A DNA stretch of 64,000 nt from QALR01 sp045646925. Its GTDB lineage: Bacteria > Bacillota > Clostridia > Oscillospirales > CAG-272. The notes under the pieces are model-generated. The model was not told where the DNA came from, made no database searches, and saw nothing but the letters and a program-made list of their open reading frames with translations. Of the stretch, positions 45,553 to 53,932 are shown one piece after another. Position 1 is the first letter of the stretch, and the number at the start of each line of letters is the position of its first letter. Position numbers and translations under genes: made by a program. The stretch is taken from contig JAZRLQ010000012.1 of NCBI GenBank assembly GCA_045646925.1, positions 1 through 64,000 of the forward strand, read 5' to 3'.

Positions 45553-46965
45553 ATGGGCGGCTTTTTTGGCGCTGTATCAAAAGAAGATTGCGTATTTGAC
45601 TTGTTTTATGGTGTAGACTACCACTCTCACCTCGGCACCCGCCGTGCAGGCATGGTCGTATACGGCAGGGAAAACGGCTTTGACAAAGCCATTCACAATA
45701 TCGAAAACGCTCCCTTCCGTTCGAAATTCAAACAGGAAGCCAACGAAATGCTTGGCGAATACGGCATCGGCTGTATTTCCGATTACGAAGCGCAACCGAT
45801 TCTGATCCGCTCCCATCACGGAACCTTCAGCATTACGACTGTCGGAAAGATCAACAATACGGAAGAGATAGCGGAAGCGATTCTCAAAAACCACACGCAT
45901 TTCTTTGAAATGCAGAATGGCGAGATCAACCAGACGGAGCTTGTCGCCGCCATCATCAATCAGAAAGAAAACTTCATCGAAGGCATCCAATACGCGCAGG
46001 AGATCATCGACGGCTCTATGAGCATGCTCATCCTCACTCCGAAGGGTGTCTACGCCGTCCGTGACAAAAACGGCAGAACGCCCATCTTCATCGGTCAGAA
46101 GGAAGACGGCTTCTGCGCCAGCTCCGAAAGCTTCGCTTATCTCAATCTCGGCTACACGGACTATAAATCTCTCACCCCCGGCGAGATCGTCGTTATGAAT
46201 GAAAACGGCGTCAATACGCTCGTTTGTCCCAACACCCCCATGAAGATCTGCACGTTCCTCTGGGTCTATTACGGTTATCCGTCCTCGTCCTACGAAGGCA
46301 TGACCGTCGAGCAAATGCGCTATAACTGCGGCAAATGCCTCGCAAAGAGAGACAAGGGTGTCGTTGAACCCGATATCGTCGCAGGCATTCCCGACTCCGG
46401 TGTCGCACACGCCATCGGATACGCCAACGAATCCTCCGTTGAATTTGCAAGACCCTTCGTTAAATACACGCCCACGTGGCCCCGTTCCTTCATGCCCTCG
46501 CACCAAAACAAACGCAATCTGATCGCGAAAATGAAGCTGATCCCGATCCACGAGCTGATTCAGGGAAAGAAGCTTCTGCTCATCGACGACTCCATCGTAC
46601 GAGGCACGCAGCTCGGAGAAACCGCGCAGTTCCTCTATGACAGCGGCGCAAAGGAAGTCCACATCCGCACGGGTTGTCCCCCCATTCTGTTCGGTTGCAA
46701 ATATCTGAACTTCGCCCGCTCCTCCTCCGAAATGGAACTGATCACGCGCCGTGTCATCAGCGAATTGGAAGGCAAAACGCCCACCAAGGAGATCATCCGC
46801 GAATACGTAGATCCGGACGGCGAAAAATACAAGCAGATGTCCGCAAAGATCTGCGAAAAGCTTCACTTCACCTCGCTCGGCTATCTCCGTCTTGACGATA
46901 TGCTCGAGTCCACCGGCGTTGATAAAGACAAGCTCTGCACCTACTGCTGGAACGGAGAAGAATAA
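45553..46965 (+). CDS. PurF-like amidophosphoribosyltransferase lacking the N-terminal catalytic Cys
   Basis: 470 aa. Looks like glutamine-PRPP amidotransferase: N-terminal Ntn-type domain (FDLFYGVDYHSHLGTRRAGMVVYG, VGKINNTEEIAE), then a PRTase domain with the PRPP loop LLLIDDSIVRGTQ (about residues 339-351) and PDSGVAHAIGYANES. But the start is MGGFFGAVS; the family needs Cys right after Met (MCGI/VxG), so the glutaminase nucleophile is missing. Cysteines matching the B. subtilis PurF [4Fe-4S] ligands seem kept (KICTFLW, FGCKYLNF, CTYC). It could make phosphoribosylamine from free ammonia or do something else. Monocistronic, not near other pur genes. Confidence 0.85.
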   Translation: MGGFFGAVSKEDCVFDLFYGVDYHSHLGTRRAGMVVYGRENGFDKAIHNIENAPFRSKFKQEANEMLGEYGIGCISDYEAQPILIRSHHGTFSITTVGKINNTEEIAEAILKNHTHFFEMQNGEINQTELVAAIINQKENFIEGIQYAQEIIDGSMSMLILTPKGVYAVRDKNGRTPIFIGQKEDGFCASSESFAYLNLGYTDYKSLTPGEIVVMNENGVNTLVCPNTPMKICTFLWVYYGYPSSSYEGMTVEQMRYNCGKCLAKRDKGVVEPDIVAGIPDSGVAHAIGYANESSVEFARPFVKYTPTWPRSFMPSHQNKRNLIAKMKLIPIHELIQGKKLLLIDDSIVRGTQLGETAQFLYDSGAKEVHIRTGCPPILFGCKYLNFARSSSEMELITRRVISELEGKTPTKEIIREYVDPDGEKYKQMSAKICEKLHFTSLGYLRLDDMLESTGVDKDKLCTYCWNGEE

Positions 46966-46979
46966 TTCCAAACCTCATA

Positions 46980-47022
46980 GCCGCCATGCCCGCTTCAATC
47001 GCGCAAGGCGGCTTATATTTAT
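46980..47022 (+). terminator. Probable terminator after the PurF-like gene
   Basis: GCCGCC/GGCGGC stem with a long 21-nt loop followed by TTATATTTATTT. Confidence 0.5.
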
Positions 47023-47041
47023 TTGTAAAGGAGCGCCCTCT

Positions 47042-47629
47042 TTGTACCGACTATATTTCAAACCCAAAAATATAAAGAAGATCCCTCTCCGTCATATACT
47101 CTTCTGGCTTCTTTTGACGGCGATTCTCGTCCTTTTATTCGCAGAAGCATTCTTTTTAGCGTCCAAACGGTTTGATTCCATCCGAGAAAAGCAAATCACC
47201 GTTGAACAGATCGGTCTCAATGGTCGCCGCACCAAAAATCTCATCGTATACGAAGAAGATCAAGCCTATTACATGAGTACCGGCTCTTTTCGCGCCCGCG
47301 CCTCCGTGAAGAAGATAAGTGAGGCTTGGGAAAATGGCACGATATCATCGGGAGATACGGTCACCATCCAATACGTCGACGAGAGCCATGTTCCCTTCCG
47401 CTCGTATCGTTATCAAAATCTGATCGTCAGTCTGCAAACGGAGGATACCGTTTATTACGAGCTTGATACCGCAAAAAAGATAGCCGCGGAAAACCGTGCC
47501 GTCACGATCATCCTCTTTTTTCTGATCCTTTTCTTCTGGTTGATCGTGACGAACGTCTTCACGCTTTTTGCATACGATATCGTCGGCAGAAGGAAGCCGA
47601 CCAAACGCGAACGAAAAAAATCGAAATAA
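47042..47629 (+). CDS. Two-helix membrane protein of unknown function
   Basis: 195 aa from TTG 47042, which lies 8 nt after AAAGGAG. One membrane helix near residues 18-40 (ILFWLLLTAILVLLFAEAFFLA), a ~105-residue extracytoplasmic region with beta-rich sequence (TVEQIGLNGRRTKNLIVYEEDQAYYM, GDTVTIQYVDESHVPFRSYRYQNLIVSLQ), and a second helix near 155-180. Short basic C-terminal tail (GRRKPTKRERKKSK). I recognise no family. The layout resembles membrane proteins with one outside sensor or SH3-like domain. Confidence 0.6.
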   Translation: MYRLYFKPKNIKKIPLRHILFWLLLTAILVLLFAEAFFLASKRFDSIREKQITVEQIGLNGRRTKNLIVYEEDQAYYMSTGSFRARASVKKISEAWENGTISSGDTVTIQYVDESHVPFRSYRYQNLIVSLQTEDTVYYELDTAKKIAAENRAVTIILFFLILFFWLIVTNVFTLFAYDIVGRRKPTKRERKKSK

Positions 47630-47785
47630 CCTCCAATTCCCGCGCCGCTATGTCCTCCATCGGCGCATTTTCCCATCACACAAAAAATTTTCAAAAAAAT
47701 TCAAAAACTACCTAACGTTTCCTACGCTTCACAGACTATACAGATGAAAGCCATTGATCAATCGCTTACATTCAGGAGTAATAAC

Positions 47786-49414
47786 ATGAAAAAACAAGAA
47801 TTGCTGAAATATCTGGACAGCGAGCTTTTGGAAAAGCTCTACGGCTTCTGCTACGCGCGCACGAGCAATAGCCACGAAGCAGAGGACCTTTGCTCCGATA
47901 TCGTCTACAAGCTGGTATCTGTCGCCCGTACGGAAGGCGAGATCGAAAGCGTTTATTCTTTCATCTGGAAAGTCGCGCGAAACGTTTACGCCGATTTTCT
48001 GACGAAAAAAGGCAGACACGCCGAGCTTTTCTGGGACGGTGACGCAGACGAGATCCTACCGTTCGTCGCAGACGAGGAGAATGACGATGACAGAGAAGCT
48101 CTGCTTTCGGCGGTATACCGACGCATCGCCTTTTTGACGAAGGCTTACAGAGAGGTCATGATCCTTTTCTATCTGGACGGACTTTCCGCAACAGAGATCG
48201 CAAAAAGGCAAAGCACCAGCGAGACCGCCGTTCGCCAAAGACTCTTTTCAGCAAGACAAAAGATAAAAAGTGAGGTAGAAGAAATGAAAGAAGCTTATAA
48301 TAAACCCGTAGCACTTGAAAATATCGATTACGTGATCTGGGGAACCGGAAGTCCCCAGTGGGGCGATCCCCGAGACAACTTCCAAAGACAGTTTTCCAAG
48401 CATATCGTTTGGCTTTGTCACAAAAAGCCAATGAGCGCCGCAGAAATCGCGGAAGAGCTGAACGTGCCCACCCTTTACGTGGAAGAAGAGCTTGAGCTTC
48501 TCCGCAAGGGCGCAAACGGCAAATACGGTCTGCTCCGCCGTCTTGACAACGGAAAATACGCCATCAACTTCATTCTCTTTGACAAGGATACCATTGAAAA
48601 GGCGCAGGCGCTCTACACGGAGCATCTCCCCCTCGTCTGCGACATCATCACGGATTACATTGAGAAGCACAAGGAAGAATACCTTTCCTTCCCCTATCTC
48701 AACCATAAAGTCGATTGGAATCTCGTTCTGTGGCAACAGATCTTCTCCATTGCCTATTGCTTTTCGGGCTGTGTCAAAAACGTGCTGAAAACGAAATATT
48801 TTAACGGCACCGAATTCCCGGACCGTCCCTTCAGCGTATACGGCTACGTCGATAACGGCCAATATTGGGGCGGCGGTTGGGACGGCGTCAACGCGAAAAA
48901 CGTCTGGGGCTTTTCCAATATCCATCTCGATAACATCTATATCAAGCGCATCAAAGCACATTTCCATTGTGGGTTGAACGTATCCAATGACGTTCAGATC
49001 CAGCTCGCGCTCCGCGCCATCGAGGGACTTGACGTTTCCTCCCTTTCCGAGGATGAAAAGGAATACGCGGCAAAAGCCATCGCGCAGGGTTATCTCTACC
49101 GCGAGGGCGACACGCTCTACACGAAGATCCTCGTGAACACCATGGCTGACGGAGAGCGCCTCTTCGAGATCACGGACGGACTGAAAAAAGGTTATTTTGA
49201 AAAAGAGGCTGATCTCATCGCAGAAAAGATCGCTGACCTCATCAAAAAATCCGTCCCCGACTATCTGATCGGAGAGTGGAGACTTGCCAACAGTCTGGCA
49301 AGCATGCCGATCCTCGACTCCGTCGTCGAGGTCCTCATCGAAAAAGGCATCCTCACCCCGCCCGAAAACGGAATCGGCGCGGAAGGCTGCTGGATGAGCG
49401 TTGAAAAAACATAA
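47786..49414 (+). CDS. ECF-like sigma factor fused to a long C-terminal domain
   Basis: 542 aa. Residues ~1-170 are sigma-70 regions 2 and 4: LLEKLYGFCYARTSNSHEAEDLCSDIVYKLV with AFIWKVARNVYADFL-type region 2.4, then LTKAYREVMILFYLDGLSATEIAKRQSTSETAVRQRLFSARQKIK (region 4 HTH). The remaining ~370 residues are unrelated: GTGSPQWGDPRDNFQRQFSKHIVWLCHKKPMSAAEIAEELNVPTLYVEEELELL is a second winged-helix-like segment, followed by an alpha/beta region rich in Trp, Tyr and Gly. Soluble, with no membrane helix and no anti-sigma gene next to it. The extension may serve as an internal regulator. ATG 47786 has AGGAG upstream. Confidence 0.78.
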   Translation: MKKQELLKYLDSELLEKLYGFCYARTSNSHEAEDLCSDIVYKLVSVARTEGEIESVYSFIWKVARNVYADFLTKKGRHAELFWDGDADEILPFVADEENDDDREALLSAVYRRIAFLTKAYREVMILFYLDGLSATEIAKRQSTSETAVRQRLFSARQKIKSEVEEMKEAYNKPVALENIDYVIWGTGSPQWGDPRDNFQRQFSKHIVWLCHKKPMSAAEIAEELNVPTLYVEEELELLRKGANGKYGLLRRLDNGKYAINFILFDKDTIEKAQALYTEHLPLVCDIITDYIEKHKEEYLSFPYLNHKVDWNLVLWQQIFSIAYCFSGCVKNVLKTKYFNGTEFPDRPFSVYGYVDNGQYWGGGWDGVNAKNVWGFSNIHLDNIYIKRIKAHFHCGLNVSNDVQIQLALRAIEGLDVSSLSEDEKEYAAKAIAQGYLYREGDTLYTKILVNTMADGERLFEITDGLKKGYFEKEADLIAEKIADLIKKSVPDYLIGEWRLANSLASMPILDSVVEVLIEKGILTPPENGIGAEGCWMSVEKT

Positions 49415-49430
49415 TATAGGCGCATAAACG

Positions 49431-49475
49431 ATACCGCCGAAGAGCTCCTAGGACCTCTTCGGCGGTATTTTGTCT
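49431..49475. terminator. Bidirectional terminator between the sigma fusion and sigK
   Basis: Perfect 14-bp stem ATACCGCCGAAGAG/CTCTTCGGCGGTAT with a 10-nt loop, T-rich on the plus side. Confidence 0.85.
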
Positions 49476-50168
49476 TTATAACGGTAAGCGTTCCAGATTT
49501 TTTGCGATCTTTTCAAGCGCGGCTTTTTCGATGCGTGACACATAGGAACGGGAAATACCGAGATAGTCCGCGGCTTCCCGTTGTGTGATCGGCTTTCTGC
49601 CGCTAAGACCGTAACGCAAAACGATGATCTCCCGCTCTCTCGGCTCGAGAACGCGGTTGACGATCTCCACGACACGACGGCTCTGCAGCTTTCTGTCAAG
49701 ATCCTCCGCAATGGTGTCATCCACGCTGATGATATCGCTGTAGGTCAGCGGCGCGCCGTCCTTATCGGTATCGATCGTCTCACTGATGGAGACCTCATAG
49801 GAGAGCTTCTTGCGCGAGCGGAAATGCATAAGGATCTCGTTTTGCAGACATTTCGCCGCGTAGGTCGCAAATCTCGCACCGTTTTTACTGTCAAAGGAAT
49901 CGATCGCCTTAATGAGCCCGATCGTACCGATGGAAATAAGATCATCCTGATCCACGCCCGAGGCGTAGTACTTCTTGACGATATGGGCGACCAGTCGCAA
50001 ATTGTGGCGGATCAGCTTCTCCCTCGCGTCTTTGTCACCCTCGCGCATTTTGCGAAAGCATTCCGCTTCCTCATCGGCGGAAAGCGGAGGAGGAAAGCTC
50101 TGCGAATACGAAACCTTCAAAAACAGATAGAGAAAATTGGACATCAAAAGGGACAACAGATAACCCAT
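49476..50168 (-). CDS. sigK: Sporulation sigma factor sigma-K
   Basis: 230 aa. Late mother-cell sigma factor. The hydrophobic N-terminus (MGYLLSLLMSNFLYLFLKVSYSQSFPPPLS) is the pro-sequence form that SpoIVFB cleaves. Region 2: RKMREGDKDAREKLIRHNLRLVAHIVKKYYASGVDQDDLISIGTIGLIKAI; region 4: REREIIVLRYGLSGRKPITQREAADYLGISRSYVSRIEKAALEKIAKNL. The gene is uninterrupted, with no skin element. Three consecutive ATGs exist; the third (50168) is best spaced from AAAGGA. Close paralogue SigE has a longer acidic pro-sequence, so SigK is favoured. Confidence 0.9.
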   Translation of the reverse strand: MGYLLSLLMSNFLYLFLKVSYSQSFPPPLSADEEAECFRKMREGDKDAREKLIRHNLRLVAHIVKKYYASGVDQDDLISIGTIGLIKAIDSFDSKNGARFATYAAKCLQNEILMHFRSRKKLSYEVSISETIDTDKDGAPLTYSDIISVDDTIAEDLDRKLQSRRVVEIVNRVLEPREREIIVLRYGLSGRKPITQREAADYLGISRSYVSRIEKAALEKIAKNLERLPL

Positions 50169-50194
50169 CATCATCTTCCTTTCCGAAACATATT

Positions 50195-50231
50195 TAACAA
50201 ATAAGGGAACCTCCGAAAATCAGAGGTTCCC
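50195..50231 (-). terminator. Terminator of the GH2 gene
   Basis: GGGAACCTC/GAGGTTCCC stem with a 9-nt loop, followed on the minus strand by TTATTTGTT. Confidence 0.7.
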
Positions 50232-50288
50232 TATAATATATTCGGAATACGGAAAATCTTGACGATTTTTCCACAATTAAGAGGAAAA

Positions 50289-52718
50289 TTATTTCTGCAC
50301 GTCGTAAACGGAAAGGATCGTCGGCATTTCCGAGAAGATCGCATCCTTATCACCGTTCAGAAGAATGGACACTGTGCCATCTGTAATATCGAAGAAATTC
50401 TCATCCGGCTCGACGGCGGCATTCTCCCACTCGATCATGACGTTCTTCGCGTAGCGGGAAGCCTTCAGTTCGAGATAGTACGCGCCGTTTTCTTCGCGAA
50501 CGGATGCAATGATCTCGGGAGCCTCGAAGCGATAATCACACGGCTTCACATAGATCTTGCTATCGCGCGTAACGGTGACGCCGTCCTTTTCCAATACGTA
50601 TTCGAGAAACGATCGGCTCGGATCGCCGTCGATCGTTTCGGAGATGTTCGCAGGAAGAACGATATCCTTCGAGGAAAGCTCGGGAACGCAAACATCGGTT
50701 TCAAAGGAAGCGACCGTTTCCATACGGTTATTCTTGACGTTGGCGCGCACCTTGCCCTCGAAGCCACCCAGCGTTTCGTTGGAGATATTAACGATCTTTT
50801 CATCTCCGTCCTCGTGGAGAGAGATGAGCACAGGCGCAAAGAAGCCTCTCGCCTTATGATGAAGCGCTTTCCATCTGCCGTAATAGTCCACGGAAGCCCA
50901 CGAAACGACGGGCCAGCAATCGTTGAGCTGCCAATAGAGCGCGCCCATACAGCGGCCTCGGAAGCGGCGGAAATGCTCCACGCCGTAACGGATGGCATCC
51001 GCCTGCAGGATCTGCGACAGGTAAACGAAGTGCGCGAAGTCCTCGGGGATCTTATAGTAATCCTTAACGTAGCTCATGATCTTTTCGTTTCCGCTATGGC
51101 ACTTCTGATGGGAGTGCATAACATCGGAATCGATCCTCATATCCTCGGGCCCCGCGAAGCTTTTCAGTGTCTTCATCATTGGGAAAGCCTCGAAGCCGAA
51201 CTCCGAGCAATAGCGGAAATAGTGCTTGCGGTATTCCTCGAACGGAACGCCGCCGTGCCATACCTGCCAATAATGTACGTCACCCACGTTTTCGTTACGG
51301 GGATCATCAAATCCGCCGTGAGAAGAGGGAGACGCGGGCCAGTAGAAGATATCGGGTGCGTATTCGGCGCAGATCTCAGGCAAAATTTTTTCGTAAAGAA
51401 GCAGATAGTCGTCAACGACCTTCTGCGTTTTGGACGGACGGCAGGAGCTCCAGTACATCAGCGCCTCCTCCATCTCGTTGTTTCCGCAAAGCAGACCTAT
51501 GCAGGCGTGATGGCGGATACGCTTCAGAACGTCAACGAATTCCGCCTTGACGTTCGCCGTGAATTCCTCGCTCATCAGCACGTTCATGCAGGCAAACATG
51601 AAATCCTGCCATACGACAAGACCGTATTTGTCGCAAAGCTCATAGAAGTAATCGTCAGGATAGAAGCCGCCGCCCCATACGCGCAGCGAATTGTAATTTG
51701 CCTTCACACAGTCGCGGATCAGCTTTTCCGTACGTTCGGGAGAGCGCCACGAGAGAATACTGTCCTCAGGGATATAGTCTGCGCCCATCGCAAAGAACTT
51801 CTTTCCGTTGACGACGTGGCAGAACTCCTCACCGTATTCGTCCTTTTCCGTGCTGACAGTCAGTGTACGCAAGCCGATGGTTCTGGTGATCGCGTGCGCA
51901 TCTTCTCCGTTTCTGCAAACGCGGAAATCCATACGATACAAGGGCTGATCGCCGAGACCGTTTGGCCACCAAAGCTTCGGATCTTCCACCGTGATCTCCG
52001 TTTTTCCGGCGAGATCGAGCGCGTATTCCGCGGAATTACCGTCGGGATCGGTCATCGTGACGAAAAGCGCATCGCCCGCCTCCGCGTCCGTCAGAACAGC
52101 GCCGACGGAAAGGCACACTTTTCCGTTTTCGTGGATCTGTCGGATCTCCACGGATTCCACGCGCACGTCGTACGCCTCGATCGCGGTATCGCGGTAAAGT
52201 CCCATATCGGGAAGAATAGGGCCCCAGTCCCAACCGAACATACAGGAGGACTTACGAATATGCCCGATGCCGCCCAGCGTATAGCCGACGTTTGCGGAAA
52301 AGAGGAAATGCTCCTTATTCTTACGCGCAACGTACTCCGAGGGGGAATAGAAATGGAGTCTCACCGTATTTTCCCCAAGCCTTGCCACACTCTTGATATC
52401 AACGCGCCAGCTCTTATGCATATTGTAAGCATAAAGCACGTGCTGATCGTTGACGTAAACGTCACAAAGCGTGTCCAAGCCGTAAAAAGCAAGGTCGATA
52501 TGCTTTTTCGAAAGCATTTCGGGTGTCAGCGCGAAGGTCGCCGTCATCTCGCAATCCTTTTCGGAAAGAACGGTCGCCGCTTTTTCGTTCAAGCCCTCGT
52601 ACGGGTGCGCCATCTTTTTATAATCCATAAGAACGGAATATAGTGAGCAGGGCGCCTCGCAGGCGTAGCTTTCGTTTTCGTAATGCAGATCCCATCGGGA
52701 AATCTTATTGGTAATCAC
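50289..52718 (-). CDS. GH2 beta-mannosidase
   Basis: 809 aa. Cleaves terminal beta-mannose. Order: N-terminal sugar-binding domain (ISRWDLHYENESY, WRVDIKSVARLGENTVRLHFYSP), immunoglobulin-like domain, TIM barrel from about residue 300 with acid/base Glu415 in LCGNNEMEE and nucleophile Glu506 in CSEFGFEAFP, and C-terminal beta domains. FGWDWGPILPDMGLYRD is the family beta-mannosidase signature. No signal peptide, so intracellular; imported oligosaccharides are implied. The GTG at 52718 is 11 nt from AAAGGAG, better than the GTG at 52727. Confidence 0.92.
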   Translation of the reverse strand: MITNKISRWDLHYENESYACEAPCSLYSVLMDYKKMAHPYEGLNEKAATVLSEKDCEMTATFALTPEMLSKKHIDLAFYGLDTLCDVYVNDQHVLYAYNMHKSWRVDIKSVARLGENTVRLHFYSPSEYVARKNKEHFLFSANVGYTLGGIGHIRKSSCMFGWDWGPILPDMGLYRDTAIEAYDVRVESVEIRQIHENGKVCLSVGAVLTDAEAGDALFVTMTDPDGNSAEYALDLAGKTEITVEDPKLWWPNGLGDQPLYRMDFRVCRNGEDAHAITRTIGLRTLTVSTEKDEYGEEFCHVVNGKKFFAMGADYIPEDSILSWRSPERTEKLIRDCVKANYNSLRVWGGGFYPDDYFYELCDKYGLVVWQDFMFACMNVLMSEEFTANVKAEFVDVLKRIRHHACIGLLCGNNEMEEALMYWSSCRPSKTQKVVDDYLLLYEKILPEICAEYAPDIFYWPASPSSHGGFDDPRNENVGDVHYWQVWHGGVPFEEYRKHYFRYCSEFGFEAFPMMKTLKSFAGPEDMRIDSDVMHSHQKCHSGNEKIMSYVKDYYKIPEDFAHFVYLSQILQADAIRYGVEHFRRFRGRCMGALYWQLNDCWPVVSWASVDYYGRWKALHHKARGFFAPVLISLHEDGDEKIVNISNETLGGFEGKVRANVKNNRMETVASFETDVCVPELSSKDIVLPANISETIDGDPSRSFLEYVLEKDGVTVTRDSKIYVKPCDYRFEAPEIIASVREENGAYYLELKASRYAKNVMIEWENAAVEPDENFFDITDGTVSILLNGDKDAIFSEMPTILSVYDVQK

Positions 52719-52760
52719 AAAAAACACTCTCCTTTACGTCTTTCATTATATTTCAATATC

Positions 52761-52788
52761 AGTATACCATAAACGTGAAAAAAATCAA
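52761..52788 (-). promoter_or_regulatory. Sigma-A promoter of the GH2 gene
   Basis: Minus strand TTGATT, 16-nt spacer, TATACT. Confidence 0.6.
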
Positions 52789-52796
52789 GTGCGATA

Positions 52797-52825
52797 TTGT
52801 GCCGTAACTGATTTTGTGATATAAT
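52797..52825 (+). promoter_or_regulatory. Sigma-A promoter of the glycyl-radical activase gene
   Basis: TTGTGC, 17-nt spacer, TATAAT. Divergent from the GH2 promoter, whose -35 lies 8 bp away. Confidence 0.55.
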
Positions 52826-52859
52826 GAAAACACTGACTTGCTTATGAAAGAGGCTTTTT

Positions 52860-53750
52860 ATGGGACTCATTTTTGATATACAGAAATTTTGCATACACGA
52901 CGGACCGGGCATACGAACCACGGTCTTTTTCAAGGGATGCCCGCTCCGTTGCGAATGGTGCCACAATCCCGAATCCAAACGAGCAAAAAAAGAATTGATC
53001 TACAACCCTCATAGCTGCGTGGGATGTGGCGCTTGCGCCGAGGTCTGTTCTGCCGAAGCGCACATACTGACGCCCATGCACACGGTAGACCGCTCCGTCT
53101 GCACCGCGTGCGGCAAATGCGCCGACGTCTGCCCAACACAAGCGCTTTCGATCGCGGGCAAGGAAATGAGCGCGGACGAGGTCATGCGCGAGGTTCTGCG
53201 TGATCGCGCTTTCTACGAGACCTCCGGAGGCGGACTTACGCTCTCGGGCGGAGAGCTCTTCCTTCAATTCGACTTTGCGCTGGAGCTACTGAAAAGCGCT
53301 CGTGAAAACGGCTTGCATACCTGTGTGGAAACCTGCGGCTTTACGGAAAAAGAAAAGCTTCTGCGTATCGCCGCATTCACCGACCTCTTTCTTTACGATT
53401 GGAAATGCACCGATCCCGCGCTTCACAAGCGGTATACGGGCGTCGGCAACCATGAGATCCTCGAAAATCTCCGCGCCTTGAACGATATCGGTGCCTCCGT
53501 CGTTCTGCGTTGTCCGATCGTTCCCGGAGTCAATGACACCGAAGCGCATTTTGACGGTATTGCTTCTCTCGCGGAAACGCTCCCCTGCATTACCGCCGTG
53601 GAGCTCGAGCCTTATCACGCGCTCGGCACAGATAAAGCCGTCCGACTCGGCGCAGAGGTGAAACGCTTCCCCACCCCTTTGCCAAACGAGATCGAGGAAT
53701 GGCTCGAAGCGCTGAGAGGAAAAATCTCCGTTCCCGTCAGAAGATCGTAA
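52860..53750 (+). CDS. Glycyl-radical enzyme activating protein (radical SAM)
   Basis: 296 aa. Uses S-adenosylmethionine and a [4Fe-4S] cluster to put a glycyl radical on a partner enzyme. Cluster motif CPLRCEWC with Cys27, Cys31 and Cys34 after HDGPGIRTTVFFKG. A two-cluster ferredoxin insert follows: CVGCGACAEVC near residue 53 and CTACGKCADVC near 80. SAM-binding GGE is in TLSGGELFLQ. This insert type belongs to activases of pyruvate formate-lyase-like, choline lyase-like or diol dehydratase-like enzymes. No partner glycyl-radical enzyme gene is adjacent; NrdG serves NrdD separately. Confidence 0.92.
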   Translation: MGLIFDIQKFCIHDGPGIRTTVFFKGCPLRCEWCHNPESKRAKKELIYNPHSCVGCGACAEVCSAEAHILTPMHTVDRSVCTACGKCADVCPTQALSIAGKEMSADEVMREVLRDRAFYETSGGGLTLSGGELFLQFDFALELLKSARENGLHTCVETCGFTEKEKLLRIAAFTDLFLYDWKCTDPALHKRYTGVGNHEILENLRALNDIGASVVLRCPIVPGVNDTEAHFDGIASLAETLPCITAVELEPYHALGTDKAVRLGAEVKRFPTPLPNEIEEWLEALRGKISVPVRRS

Positions 53751-53861
53751 CGGCAGCCCGACTCGTTTCTGCACCGTCAATAGCGATAGGATGATCGTTT
53801 TTTGATCATTCCGAAAAAAGCGTTTCCAAATAAATTCACAAACTTTTTTTGCGTTTTCCCC

Positions 53862-53890
53862 TTGCAAGAGCGCGAGAGATTGTGTATAAT
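53862..53890 (+). promoter_or_regulatory. Sigma-A promoter of the Ppx/GppA gene
   Basis: TTGCAA, 17-nt spacer, TATAAT, 43 nt before the TTG start. Confidence 0.75.
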
Positions 53891-53932
53891 AAATTTCGTA
53901 AATTCATAAAACGAAGCAAAGGGGGGATATAC

